Source: Alligator mississippiensis (lineage: Eukaryota; Chordata; Crocodylia; Alligatoridae). Taken from it: a stretch of 64,000 nucleotides of DNA. The notes under the pieces were generated by a model. It worked only from the letters and a program-made list of their open reading frames with translations. It did not search any database and was not told where the DNA came from. Position 1 is the stretch's first letter, and each line of letters opens with the position of its first letter. The DNA is taken from NCBI RefSeq assembly GCF_030867095.1, contig NC_081828.1, positions 3,363,001 through 3,427,000 of the forward strand. Reading direction: 5' to 3'. Both the position numbers and the translations under genes were made by a program. Shown piece after piece: positions 31,998 to 44,075 of this stretch.

Positions 31998-34900
31998 TAT
32001 AGGCCTTAGGCCCCCAGCATATGAGTAAAGCTTCTTGTTTCTTTTTAACCAGAGAAAACTATTTGTTGTGTTAGATGTGAGGAAGCAGCACAGCATCTGC
32101 ACCCCCCTTTCCGAAATCCTAGATCCGCCCGTGTGAGCATTGACCCTGCAAGTGCTCTGAGAATCACAAGCCAGGCCCGCGGGGGCCGTATGAGGCGTCT
32201 CACCTTTGCCTTCCCAGTTTCAAGCCTTTCCATGTGCCTTTTCTCAAACCGATGGGTCCAGAAATGCCCTTTTTAGAAAAAAAATCAAATAAACTGAGAT
32301 TCCCCGAGAGTGCCAGGACTCCAGGGACTGGAGATGTAGGAACAATGCCCAAAATGTGAAATTTGCTCTAAAAAAGAGTTCTAAAAGCAGTGGAAACCGG
32401 GTTGGCAGGGCCTGCACGTGGACCCCCCTGCTCACGGCGGGGTCACACATGCTGAGATCACCCTCAAACGAGCGGCACCCTTGCAGCTGGACCAGCCCTT
32501 TTGGGGGACCACATCCTTCAGCCCCTGTTTTGAGCAAGGGCTGTGGGAGATGCACTGTTGCGATGCCCCCGGCCTGGGGCGGGATCAGCCCAGTCCAAAC
32601 CATCCCAGACAAACCACCAAACAACAGCCAGCCCTAACACAACACAAGACGGCACACCCGTACCTGCCACAGGTAACGTAGGGGGACCACCGCAGGGATC
32701 AAGGCTCCTCCCCGTGACACTAAGCTGTTCACCGCCAGGCTCTGGGGGCAAATCTAACAGGGTCTGGGGGCTCCTGGGGACCGGATAGATGCAGGTGGAG
32801 GAAGCTGGTAAACATGGGGGACAATGCTGGAGCTCAAGCTGCACGTAAGCCTCTGCTTCTGCACGGCCAAGCCCGCAGGGGCCGATTCTCCGAGGGCTGG
32901 GACCCAGCTCCCGCTTCTCGCACTGCTCTCAGAGCTCATGCCATGCATGCGTGGCTGCGTCGAATGCCTCTGGCTGGGATTACCTTCCCCGTGAGGCCCT
33001 GCTGGCTGCAGGCCAGGCCTGTGTTTTGGCCGGTATTTGCTGGGCCCCGGCTTTCTTCTGAACCTGTCCACACTCCTCTAGGAAATGATCAGCAAGCCTA
33101 GTTGTTAGGGTGATGGAGGGGGCTGGAACGGGCTGCCTTGTGCCCGGCAGAGGGAGGGGGTTGTCCACGGTTTGTACGGCTTGGGCTATGAGCCGGTTCA
33201 TTTGCATTGCTTTTCTTCGCAGCTGCCAGGCCAGACAGTTGCATAGCCCCATAACGGACAAATGCCCACCAGCCCTTCTGCCGATGTGACTGCAATGTGC
33301 TATTCATGCTGGGAATGTGCTTATAACATCTGTTAGCCTTTACTATACCGTGTGATCCCTTATTCACACTGCCCCTACCCTCCTCTTTATTTAGCTTCGA
33401 TGTTTGCTCCTAGATTGCCCTGCAGCTGGAGGGTGACACAGCCCCAGGTCCGGTGCGATTAGGGTCACGGGGCGGAGGAGACGTGAGTTTTGATCCTTGC
33501 CGTGGCCCTCCTGCTTTCCCTGTGGTGGGTTCGGGTGTGATGTCCGGGGTTGCATCAGGGTTGATGGTCATTTTATGAAGAGTTTAGATGATAGGTTTGT
33601 CCGGGCTGGTTTGGCCAGGGCTGATCCTGCCTCGGGCAGGGGGTCGGATTAGATGTGACCTCCGCAACATCCCCCTTTCTCTAGGCGTCTCTATGGTCCA
33701 GGACCCTTGCCGTGGGGCTGTAGATCCAGTCCAGGCCTGGTGCAGCTGGGGACTGTCGGGAATGCCCTCTCCGAACTGCCCCAGCTCTGTCCCCCGACAA
33801 GCGGGGTGCCCTGTCCTCCCTTCTCTGCCCAGAGGCAGGGACGATCTTATGCACATCATACAACAAGCTGGGAAAAGAGGTGTTTGAGGGAAGGGCATGG
33901 AGGCCACTTAGCTGTGAAGGGGGAGGGAGAGGCAGTTTCTGCCCCTTAGGCTTTACAATCAGCAGAGGCAGCAGCAAAAGGATGGAGGGACGTGACCAAG
34001 GTCACGGACTAGTTCAGTGGCGGAGTGGAGAATAGGACCCAGGCCTTTTCCTGCTCCCGAGCCCGTGTCCCACCTACAACCCGCATTGCTTCTGCCTTGA
34101 GGACCTCTTCTCCTGAGCTCACGGGGTGCAGGGTGGGTCCCAGAGGCTGGGGAGCGTGTCTAGGGGGTGATGGCTTCCTTTTTAGACCCATGTCCCGCTC
34201 ACAAAGTGGGCCTGACTTCTCCCCAGCCCCAGCGGCCCTGGCTCGTCATTCCCTGTGCAATTCCACTGGCCAAAAATAGCCCAGATTGGGGGGTGGGAAG
34301 ACTGAGGCGACCCCCTCCAGAGCCTGACAGCCCCGCTCGCTCCTACGTGCTGCGCCTGTGTTCCTGCTGCCTGGGGACACGCTCCCTTCCCGGGCCCCTC
34401 CCCAGCTCTGCCGGTTTATTTTGGCCTCGCGGCAGCTGGTGCACGGACGCTCCTCCGTCTCCAGCGTGCGAGGTGGGGATGTGGCCATTTCCCCTTTCCC
34501 TGGGTGGACGGGCGGGCAATTGGGCAGCCCCAAAGCCCTGCCTTGCACGGCGGGTGGGGAGGCAGCAGAAGCCAGCCCAATAAGCGACATAGTTTCCCTG
34601 CACCAGTCTTGCATCTCACCTAGTTTTTACCCCGTCGTGGGGTAAAAGGACGCTCCCAGCCACAGGCCACAGGGTCTGGATTTGGCTTCAGGTCAGCAGC
34701 AGGCAGAGCAAGCGCAGGGGGGTCCAACCTGGGCAGCGAAGGCCTCTCCGATGCAGGGCAGATGTCTCCGCTCTCTCCCTGCTGCTGGAGCCAGCTCTCC
34801 TGGAGGGGACTAAAGGGCTCATTCGGGATCTGGGCCCAGGCAGGGAGGGAAGCAATGCCAGGAGCCCAGGCTAGCCCTGGTGCAGGCAGTGGGGCTGAGC

Positions 34901-37497
34901 GGGTCTGAGTCTGGGGAGAGCCAGGTCTGGGAGACTTCCTCTAGCGACCTCTGATCCCACAGCTTGGAGCTGTGCCTGCATGTCTCCAGGATGGGGGCTG
35001 CTGTCTGTTCACGTCCCTGCGGCCCCCCCAGCCCGGGGTGTCTCCTGAGCCACGTGCCCTCGATCGCTGCAAACCAGACCTCAGCCGTGGGGGCATCAAG
35101 TGACTGCACAAGTTGGAGGAAAACTCTTAGGAAGCTCTTCTCCATGATCCGGAGCCCCGTCTCCCCCGTCCCTGCCTGCTCTGAGACATGTGGCCTGTTC
35201 TACCACCAGACAAACAGCTGTCCACATCTGGTGCGCAGCTTTGGATGCTGATGGGAATTGTCTGGGAGCTGTGAGATGCGTGAGCCGGTCTTGGAGGGGG
35301 TGCCTTCCCCTGTGCCAGGTGGAGGGTGCTGCTGGCTGCCATGAACATAGAGTAGGGGGTATCAGCTGGCATCTGCTGGCAGCTCCTCGGGGGCTGTGCG
35401 TCTCTTCCTGGCTTAGGCAGGAGAAGGGATGCAGCTGCCTCTGCCAGGGTGTGTAGGTAGATAGCGTCACCTTCATTGGAGATGGGGAAACCGAGGCACG
35501 GAAGGGTTATGCGACTTCTCCAAGGTGCTGGGAGCTGGAGCTGGATCCCAGGAGTGCTGTTGCAGACAGGGGACCATACTCTTGCAAAGGGCCCGGCTTC
35601 ATTTGGGGGCAGGGGGCCCGCAGCAGCCCGCAGGGGTCGGGGAAGGCTGGTGTCTGCAGCTCACCGGAGAGCAATGGCTCCGGCGTCACATCCTGCCCCC
35701 AGCCCCAGGACCAGGTGCTGCTAGTCACTATGTCTGGGGAGGTTTGTCCCAGCCCCACGGCTCCTTGCATTCAACCTGGTCTGGAGGGATGGTGACCAAG
35801 GGTGCCCTGCAAAATCCACCCAGCTGGGACTGATGCTGGTTCCTCGGCTCATCTCTGACCCTTTCCCCTTTCCCTGTGCGGATGGGCAGGCAATTGGGTT
35901 TACCGGTTTTGGTGCTTGCTTTGCCAAGGCTGCCCCGGCCCTGGGAAACACTGCTCCAGGGCGCAAAGCAGCTGGTTGGGCTGGGAGCAGCCAGGTGCAG
36001 ATTGCTCCGGGCAAGGAGGAATGGAGGTGGGGGGCAACCCAGCTCGGGGGCTTTAAAATCAGGTTTTCCTGGGCCACGGGCATGACCTTGGCTTGGAAGA
36101 AAAAGGCTCTGAGCAGGAGAAACAGCTGGAAAAAAGCACCCAGAGCTGGCAGCTCAGGACTGTCAGATCCACGGAGCCAGGGAAGAAGGTGGAAGGGCAG
36201 AGCCACAGCAGAGAGGCTCGCACCTCTGCCCCAGGCAGCAGGGTGGGTGCAGGGAAAGCAGTTGCTGCTGGCTTCACCCCCAGCCCCCGGGGATCCCAGC
36301 TCCACCCGGCCCTGCTCAGTCATTTTTAAAAATCATTTATTTATTTATTTTATTTCATTGCACCCATGGCTGAGCGGGACGGCCTGCACCGTGCCCGGGC
36401 ATCGGGAGCAGAGAAGGACCAACCCAGCCCATCCGATCTCTCCCACGGCTGGGGTGGGCGCTGCTCTTGCGTGTCGGCACTGGGTGGGGATCAGTGCGGG
36501 GCCCTGGCGCAGCGCGGCTGGGACCCAAAACTGGCGCGTCCTTCCTCAAAGAAGCAGAACCAGTTGGATCAGCCTCCGGGGCTCTCCCTTTTCATTACGT
36601 CTGCCTGCCGCTCAGCCCCGGCCTCTCCTTCCCACCGTGTTTACTTCCAGCACCCGTGCCCAAGGGAGATTGGTTTGTTAGGCAAAGCAAACACCCCGGC
36701 GGGATGTGACCTGGAAAGGGTCCATTTGGGTTCATTCGGGTGGGGGCGGAGGGAAGGGAGTGAAGCCTGGCACCCATCCAGCCTGCTTCTTATTTTTGGG
36801 AAGGGGCTGGCAAAGCAGAGCCGTGCCCTTGGCTTCAGATGAGCCGGCTAAGCCTCCGAGTCCTCCCCCTTGGCAGGGAGCAGCCGCAGCAGGGTGCAAT
36901 GGGCACCGCACCAGCTAATGCTCTGGAGAGGTCCCAGCATGGGTGTGTGCCCGAGCTGGGATTTTGCAGCTCGGCTGAGGGCAGGGCCATGGTGGTGTGT
37001 GTGTGGAGCCAGTTTGGAGGTGGTTTGTGTGCCTCTTGCAGGACGGCAATGGCTGGCGGTGGAGAAGCAGAGCTCCTGGGTGCCAGGGGGAGGGTATAAG
37101 TGGGTTCCCTCCCCCGGGGAGCCAGCACCAAATTAAAGAGCGGGCTGCAAAGCTATATATGTTTCCTTGGGGGATGCCCAGCATTGGTCCCCATCCTCCT
37201 TTGTGGGTCGGGCTCCCCATGCCAACCCCGATCACCCACCGTGCACCCACAGGTGCATGGGACTTGCCAGCAGCATCCCCCCCAGCACCAAGACAGCGCA
37301 TCCCAGTGCATTGTGGGATTTGTAGGCAGCTGGCCTATAGAGGGAAAGGGAGCATGAGATGCTTGAACCACATCTCCCAAGAGCCACTGTGGGAACCTAT
37401 TCAATTATGGGGTGATTTTTCTTTTTTGGGGGGAGTGACCCCTTCCTATGGGAAACCCTTATTTCTTCCCATGCGCCCATGCTGCATGCAATGCCCT
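31998..37497. other. Intergenic, no gene recognised
   Basis: Contains CR1-type tails at 32,570-32,690(-) and 33,525-33,705(+), MIR-like antisense pieces at 33,980-34,060 and 35,485-35,555 (GGGGAAACCGAGGCACGGAA), and an (ATTT)n run at 36,333-36,355. No exon or conserved protein was seen. Confidence 0.6.
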
Positions 37498-37838
37498 GCT
37501 GATTTTAGTCTGGAGAAGGGAAGACCGAGGGAGGATTTGCAGCTTTCAGCAGGGGGGCTGCAAAGAGGACGGAGCTGGGCTGCTCTCAGTGGGGGCAGAT
37601 GGCAGAAGGAGCAATGGGCTCAAGCTGCAGCAAGGGAAGTTGAGGTTGGAGATTAGGAAAAACTCACTAGGAGGGTGGTGAAGCACTGGGGCAGGCGGCC
37701 CGGAGAAGTCTCCATCCTCGGAGGTGCTAGACCAAGCCCTGGCTGGGACGATGCAGTTGGGGCTGGTCCTGCTTGGAGCAGGGGGTTGGACTAGATGAGC
37801 TCCCGAGGTCCCTCCAACTCCCATTGCCCATGATTTCC
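37498..37838 (+). mobile_element. CR1 LINE 3' end
   Basis: From 'TTTTAGTCTGGAGAAGGGAA' through 'GGAGCAATGGGCTCAAGCTG', 'GTTGGAGATTAGGAAAAACT' and 'TCCTGCTTGGAGCAGGGGGT' to 'TTGGACTAGATGAGCTCCCG'. Same subfamily as 54,022-54,388. Confidence 0.92.
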
Positions 37839-40800
37839 AGGGGCTCATCAGGAAACGAGGGCTGGCTGGTGCTGGCCACGTGGCTGCTGGCCTCCATCTA
37901 AGGAAAAGCATCTGGCTTTCCCAGGGGTATGCACGAGTCCTCCCCCTGCTCCTCAGAGCTGTCCACTTTGCCACGCCGCTGCCTAATAGAGGATGCACTC
38001 CCGCCCCGGCCCCTGTTTCTCTCCATGTTGGCCCTCAGCCTCTGCACAGCCCCCGAGGCACCGGAAATGCAGCGGGAGGCTTTGGCACGCTCGGCGCTCG
38101 CATGGGAACGCTCCTCTCCCTGATGGAGATGAATGGCCCTGTCCAGCAGATTCGTGTGCAGCGGATGCAGTCTCATCTGCGGCAATGGGGGCCCCGTGGC
38201 GACGGGGGTGGGATTTGTTCCCTGGGCCAGCGGTTTGAAAACACGGCCCTCGGGCTGCGGAGAGCAGAGGCTCGGGTGGAGGCGAGTGGAAATTTGCTGC
38301 TCAGCACGCTGTGCGTGGTGCAAACGTCTGTCTGGGGACGGTGCGGGATGGGAGGCCTTTGCGCGTTGTCAAAAGGGGGCTAGGAGAAGTAGAAAAGGGC
38401 CAGAGAAAGGCAGCAAGGAGGATGGGATGTGGGGAGAGGCTTCTGCATGAAGAAAGACCCATCGGCTGGGATTTTTCAGGTTGGAGAAGAGATTTCAGAT
38501 TGCCTCTCTGCTGCGCCCTTAGTGCTCCTACCACAAAGCCCCAGAGGCCTGCCCCCATCAAACTCTGGGGGCTTTTCCCAGGGAGCCCGAATCCCTGAAG
38601 GGGTAACGCTGCACGCTGCTGCCAGCACCTATGTGATGGGAAGAGATATCACACCCGGGGTCTACAGCTCGTGACCACATGGGAAGGGGAAATGGGACTC
38701 GCACCGTGCTACAACAGTTCTTTGCAAGCCTCTGCTAGTTTGCTCTGAGCGTGTTTCCGTCTGATGGAGCCTCCTGCTCCCACAGGTGGGAAGGACGGGC
38801 TACCGCCTCTTTTTTCTACATGGGAAATGGGGAGATGAAAGTGTGTCTGCACGGGGGAATGGATGGGCATAGGCAGCAGTGAGCTGGTTCATAAACGCAA
38901 GCTGGTGCAGAGGTCCTAGGCCCTTCCTGGGTCGGATGCAATGCTTTTTCTTGGGGGGTCTCCCCTCCCGAGGGTCTGCACGGGGCCCAGAGCTGCCTCA
39001 TTTCATGATGGCTCTCCTGCCGGTTGCTCTCCTTGCAGAGATGAGCCCGAGGCACCTTGGCCTGGGTTGCACAGGGAGTCTAGGCTAGTGCAGGGCCTTG
39101 CACTCGGCAAAGGGACGGCAGGAAAAGTGCCGCGGAAATGAAGGGCAAGAGAGGGATGTCAAGGGAAACGAAGCCAGAGGCTCTGCCGGGACACATCAGC
39201 CCTGACGTCGGCCGGCTGGGGGTCTGGGCCTTGCACACCCTCCCTGGCTGTGGCACTCTGCCCCTAACACACAGCACAGCCTTGCTGCTCCGGAGATGCC
39301 AAGGGGTACGGTGACAAGACAAGGATGCCAGATAGGAGGAGGCCAGGAGCCCTGCCTGTGCAACACGAGAGGTTCCTGCCAGATCCGTGCTTTCCATGCA
39401 GAAATAAGGCAGGGGCCTGGCTGGGGACTGCTACCCAAGGGCACTGGAAGACCTTCAGCCCTGCGTGCCCCCTGCCCCGCGGCCGGGAGCACCCTGTGGG
39501 CCGCTCTGAGCTGCGTCAGGCAGGGGTGTGCGTATAAAGACCCCGTCCTTGTTTGAATCCTGATGAGCTCTGGGTGAAGACGCGAAGGGAGCACGTGTCC
39601 CATCGTGGATCGCTGGGCTGTTTGGGGTGGGCGAGGAGAGCGATGACGTGTCTTTCTGGGCAGGGAGAAGCTCCTTGGTGACTGATGTGCAGCGCCGAGC
39701 GCAGCAGAGCCCCGATGCCTCCTCCCTGGGGCCTGTAGGTCCTACCATAAAGCAGCTCGGGCACGATCGACTCTGGGACCATTCTTTCGTGCTCTCAAGC
39801 GTGCATGGCGTAACGGGAGGGGGCGTGGGACACTGGCACAGCCTGGCAGCTCTCTGCTGCATCCATCAAGCTCCTTTTATGAGCTGTGTGGGAAGACTGG
39901 ACCCATTCCCTTTGCTCTCCGGGGAGGAGGGGTTGCTTTTGTTTGACGGGAGTCTGCTTCTCCCCTAGCCCGGCTGCTGGAAGTGTGCCATTTGGGCGCA
40001 AAGCCTATTTATCATGCAGGCGCTCCTTGCGTAGAGGCCCCAGGAGACCATGGGGATGGTCACAGCCTAGGACCCCCGGGTGGGGGCACTGTCCTGCAGG
40101 GAACAGCGCTGCAGCCTGGGGCTGGAAGATCTCAGCCAAGCACACTCCTAAACTGAGAGCAACAGCTTACTACTGCTGCCGGTTAGCAGAAGTGCGTCTT
40201 CAGCTTGCGTGGGAGAGCGCGCTGCTTTGAGCCTGACCCTGGGGAGGTGATGGGGAAGGGTCTTGGGCTGTTATTTCCAGGCAGGGCAGTCTAACAGCTA
40301 GTGCCGGTTGCAGAGCTCTGCCACTGATGGGCTGGGTGGCCTCATGTGAGTCCCCTTGCCTGGGTCTCAGTGTACCCCATGTGTAAAATGGGTTCACTTT
40401 GGGACAGAGGACAGAGAAATGTCACATTCCCTGCTGGACTGTGCGTCTCATGGGAGCTGCCCTTCAGGTTCCCATCCTCTTCTGCGAGGTCCCACGCACT
40501 GATGGGGGAATTAACATCCCAGCATAGCCTATGTCTGCAGTGCATGATGGGGAACGATGCCTGGCTGGAGAGCCCAACCCGCAGAGGAGAACAGAGACAG
40601 GAGGCCACTGAACCTATAAATCACTGTGGCAACCTTGCTGGGTCAAAGGATCCCCGTTTTGGGGTGCTCATGCTTCTGCTGCCAACGCTGAATTTGCAAG
40701 TCAACAGAAGAGCCTTTTTGCAAAAAAAAGACCTTTTTTTTTTTTTCAAAAAAACCCAATGTTTTACTTCAAAACAGCGGAGAAAGACCATTTCTGACCC

Positions 40801-41384
40801 ACGCAACTGCCGCGATTCAAAGCAAAGCGTAGATGCACGAGACGCTGCCAGAGCCTGTGGGCTGCCACCTGCTAAAACGAGCAAAAAGCAGGGAACCGTG
40901 AGCTACCCGGCTGTAGGAGGGACTGCTTGGCCATCAAGTTATGCCCTCCTGGAAGGCTGATCCAGACGCGCACGACTCTGGTAGTTAGCTGACAGGCAGC
41001 CGTCCTGTCTTCAGGAGGCCTGCAGACCAAAAATATATGTAGGAGAAATTCGGGTCTTTGGCCAGGCATGTTAAGGCTGCAGTTTGTGGGCTGGGACTGG
41101 AAGGCAGAAGGTCAAACTGGGCTGTGCTGCATGATGCACATCCTCTGCCCCTGCTCCTGTTCCTATAAGGGCTGAAGATGCCCCCCGCCCTTTAGTTTCG
41201 GATGCAACGGGTCGTGCTAACATAGGTTGAAATGAATCCTCTCCAACACACCTGCTAGTGAAAGGCAGGTAGCAGAGGAGGGGCAGAAGCAGATCAATGA
41301 GAGCTCAGGGGTGGAAAAGTGGTTGTTGGGCAGAACTTATAAGGCCTTATGTCGACCCATGAATCCTGGGGTTGCGCACAGAGA
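37839..41384. other. Intergenic, no gene recognised
   Basis: Holds a diverged CR1 piece at about 38,365-38,500 (AAAAGGGCCAGAGAAAGGCA), a MIR-like element at 40,305-40,395 and an A/T-run segment at 40,700-40,790. 38,500-40,300 looks single-copy and shows no coding signal. Confidence 0.55.
40305..40395 (+). repeat. MIR/CORE-SINE fragment
   Basis: 'CTCTGCCACTGATGGGCTGG', then 'GTGGCCTCATGTGAGTCCCC', then 'CCATGTGTAAAATGGG' follow the MIR core order (school of 'CTGTGTGACCTTGGGCAAGT'). Confidence 0.65.
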
Positions 41385-41614
41385 AGTGGCTGTGATCCTC
41401 AACCGGGGTTCACCACGTCCTTCGAAGGATGCTATGTGAGAGGAGAAGAGATAAGCAGATATATGCAGGCTCAACCCTCCCACCCGATCCCTGTGCACAG
41501 AAGGATATAGAAATTAGCTTTTGAAATGGGGTGCCACTCGGTTTACAAAAGTGACGGAGGCGGCCTCGAGTCCAGCGAGGGGTGCCTTGAGCCCAAGAAG
41601 GCTGAGAACCACAG
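41385..41614. mobile_element. hAT-like MITE, copy 1 (tentative)
   Basis: Starts 'AGTGGCTGTGATCCTCAACC' and ends 'AAGGCTGAGAACCACAGT', imperfect inverted ends of the CAGTGGTTCTCAACC type common to many vertebrate hAT-derived MITEs. About 230 bp, no coding capacity. Clear 8-bp target duplications were not found. Confidence 0.6.
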
Positions 41615-42048
41615 TCAAAGATGGACCATAGGCAGAGCCAGGGGGAAACAAATTTGCACTAGGATCTCAGCTTCCAGGGGTGTTATAACCACCAGCTGAA
41701 GGCAGACTCTGCAGTCTAGTGCAGCCTGGCTCTGACTTGTCATCTCTTGCACAGCTGCTTTCTATCATGAAGTCGCACACAGGTGCAGCTCCTGCAGTGG
41801 ACAGTGGCCCTCAGGGCTGCTCCCAGGTTGGCCCCTGCCCCTGTCCTGCCCCACGGCCCTTGCACAGGTGAATGCATGTGGAGCAAAGGCAGGACCTGGT
41901 GCGTGCTGCAGCTGAGAGGAGAAGCAAAGTCTTTCTCTTGTCTCCTGCCGGCCAACTGGGCTGGGGGCTCCTGGCTGCCTGTCACTGTGCCTATAGGTGT
42001 AGGATAGAGCCCCAAGGCTTGGATATGACTCACAGAGCCACCCTCCAC

Positions 42049-42285
42049 CACTGATTCCCAACCAGGGTGCCAAGACATCCAGATAAACTAAGATAACCCC
42101 AGAAATTTCAAATAGAAATCCATAGCGTCAAAGCCATTCTGCCCTGGTGTGGTCTTTCTGAGTTTTCTGCAACAGGAGAATTGCTCTAGTATTTTACCAT
42201 AGTCAAAAATGAGAGAAAATAGAAAGCTGGCATTTTCTGAGTCTAATATGGGGTGCTTTGAGTCTAAAAAGGTCGAGAGCCACTG
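42049..42285. mobile_element. hAT-like MITE, copy 2 (tentative)
   Basis: Ends 'CACTGATTCCCAACCAGGGT' and 'AAAAAGGTCGAGAGCCACTG' are inverted relatives of each other and of the copy 435 bp upstream. A lone end of the same kind (CCCCGGTTGAGAATCGCTGC) lies near 55,650. Confidence 0.6.
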
Positions 42286-42682
42286 TCTGAATTTATCACA
42301 GAGCAGGTCGAACGTCACACCCTGAGCTGACGTGGGGCAGGGCAGCGTGGCTGAGATCCATGTAGCAAGCGCTCGTGGATAGCTGTAAGTCTGCGGAGAC
42401 AAAATCTGGGTTTCGTCGGGTCTGGAGGGCCGTATCTCTGGTGACACAGCACCCTCTATTGCTGCACTGAGAAACTAAGGGTGAGCAGGGTGTGAGCTAC
42501 AGCGGGGCGGACTTTTTCAGAGAATAAAGACAGCTGAAATACCAGGGTAGGTATGCACCCTTATAGCCTAACTAAATGAGATATATATAAAGAGCACATG
42601 CTTTCATGGAGCCAACTGAAAAAGTTTTTTTCTTAAGAACGTCTTTTTTTTTTTGCAAAAAGGCTCTTCTGTATACTGAGCT

Positions 42683-42835
42683 GCTGGTTGTAGCCGTGTC
42701 GGTCTAAGGACATTGTCAGACAAGGCTCTTTGGGTGAATGTGATCTCTTTTATTAGACCACGTAAATAGCTGGAAACATGGGTCTTTGCAAGCTGTCGGG
42801 TACAACCACCCTTCTTCAGCAGAGGGAGAGTCTTC
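42683..42835 (-). mobile_element. Penelope-like element end (tentative class)
   Basis: 'GGTTGTAGCCGTGTCGGTCT', then 'CAAGGCTCTTTGGGTGAATG', 'CTTTTATTAGACCACGT' and 'CCACCCTTCTTCAGCAGAGG'. Reverse orientation of the copy at 13,685. Confidence 0.65.
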
Positions 42836-43562
42836 TGTACACCGCAAATTCAGCTGTCATCGGGTGCTGTCCTATAGGTCCCATTCTTCAAACAATTATC
42901 AAGACATCAAATGGTGATAGGGGAAGCAAAGATGTCAAAGGCAAAATGTTTGCACCTGCTTTGTTCAGAGGAAAGCATCTCACATTGCTGGTTTCTGCAT
43001 TTTCTGGGGGGTTTTCCCTTCATACACTGCACTGCTCGGCTTGTAAAGACAACCTTGTTCCTTGCTATTCCTCTCTACCGGAGACTTACTTGCCTGCTGA
43101 TGAGACCTTATGCACCTTCCTAGGTCAAGCCTGATTCTGCCCCTCATGTGCTAGCATCATGGACAATTGGACGTTTCTTTCAGGAAGCTTGAAATGTCTC
43201 GTTTTTGCAATCCAGCCCACTAGCGCTTTGAGACCCTGCAGGTCCGAGGAGCAGAGTTCGGTCTGTCGTCCCCAGGACCCAGCAGCCCCGAGCGGCCGGC
43301 GTTCAGCGTGACGAGCTGCGTCTCGAGGCAGGACTGAGCGGACCGAGTGCGGAAGCTGATGTTATACTTTGAGCGAGGATATTTTTTTTCCTGCTATCCT
43401 GCAATAAACTTCATAGGTAGTCACAATTTTACCACCATTATTTATTTATTTATTTTTGAGTACATGGATTTTTTTTTTCCCTTGGGAAAAACACCATTTT
43501 TGTTGAGCGCTATTTTTCTTTTCTTTTCCTCTGACCCCCAAACCCCAAGAAATTTTAAATTT

Positions 43563-43640
43563 GAGGCCTACAGCGGGGAGTGGGTCGGACCTGATGATCT
43601 GCAAGGTCCCTTCCAGCCCTAACAACCTATGAATCTATGA
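43563..43640 (+). mobile_element. CR1 LINE terminal fragment
   Basis: 'GGGTCGGACCTGATGATCTG', then 'CAAGGTCCCTTCCAGCCCTA', then 'ATGAATCTATGAAA', the CR1 3' terminus only. Confidence 0.8.
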
Positions 43641-43804
43641 AAATCTGGTTTTTTTGGAAAAAAAATCAACAGATATCTAAAGCGAGGGTGAAGAAGAGCT
43701 GGCTGGGGGCAGCTGTGCCTATGTCCTACTATGCGTATTGCCCATGCGGCTGCCCTTTGCTGGTTGCTGCGTGGGGCGCGGAGGGAATTTGGTCTCATTC
43801 CCCT

Positions 43805-44075
43805 CCATCCTCCTTTTTGCTACAGGTGTCAGGGGTTTTTTATTTTATTTTTAAGCCTTCATCTGAGGCGCTGGGTGCTGGCTGCAATCAAGGCTGGGGA
43901 TGGGGACTGGGCTGTGCCCGTGCTCCTGCTGGGACCAAACCGGAGGGTCCTGCCTAGAAGCTGTTGCTCCTCCGCTCAGGCTCAAACTGGGGTCAGGAGG
44001 GGATTTTTACCCCATGGTCAGATTGGTATGGACTGGGGGGTTTTGCCTTGGCGTTAGTGCTGAAAACGCTATCCC
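43805..44075 (+). repeat. CR1-tailed repeat, body fragment
   Basis: Matches 12,235-12,500 in order: 'GAGGCGCTGGGTGCTGGCTG', 'CTGCTGGGACCAAACCGGAG', 'CTCCTCCGCTCAGGCTCAAA', 'GTCAGATTGGTATGGACTGG'. The 3' tail is missing. Confidence 0.65.

Noticed and set aside
35833..36681. 282-codon plus-strand frame in intergenic DNA
   Set aside because: No domain, no splice or start context, and it reads through an (ATTT)n run; composition is that of random GC-rich DNA.
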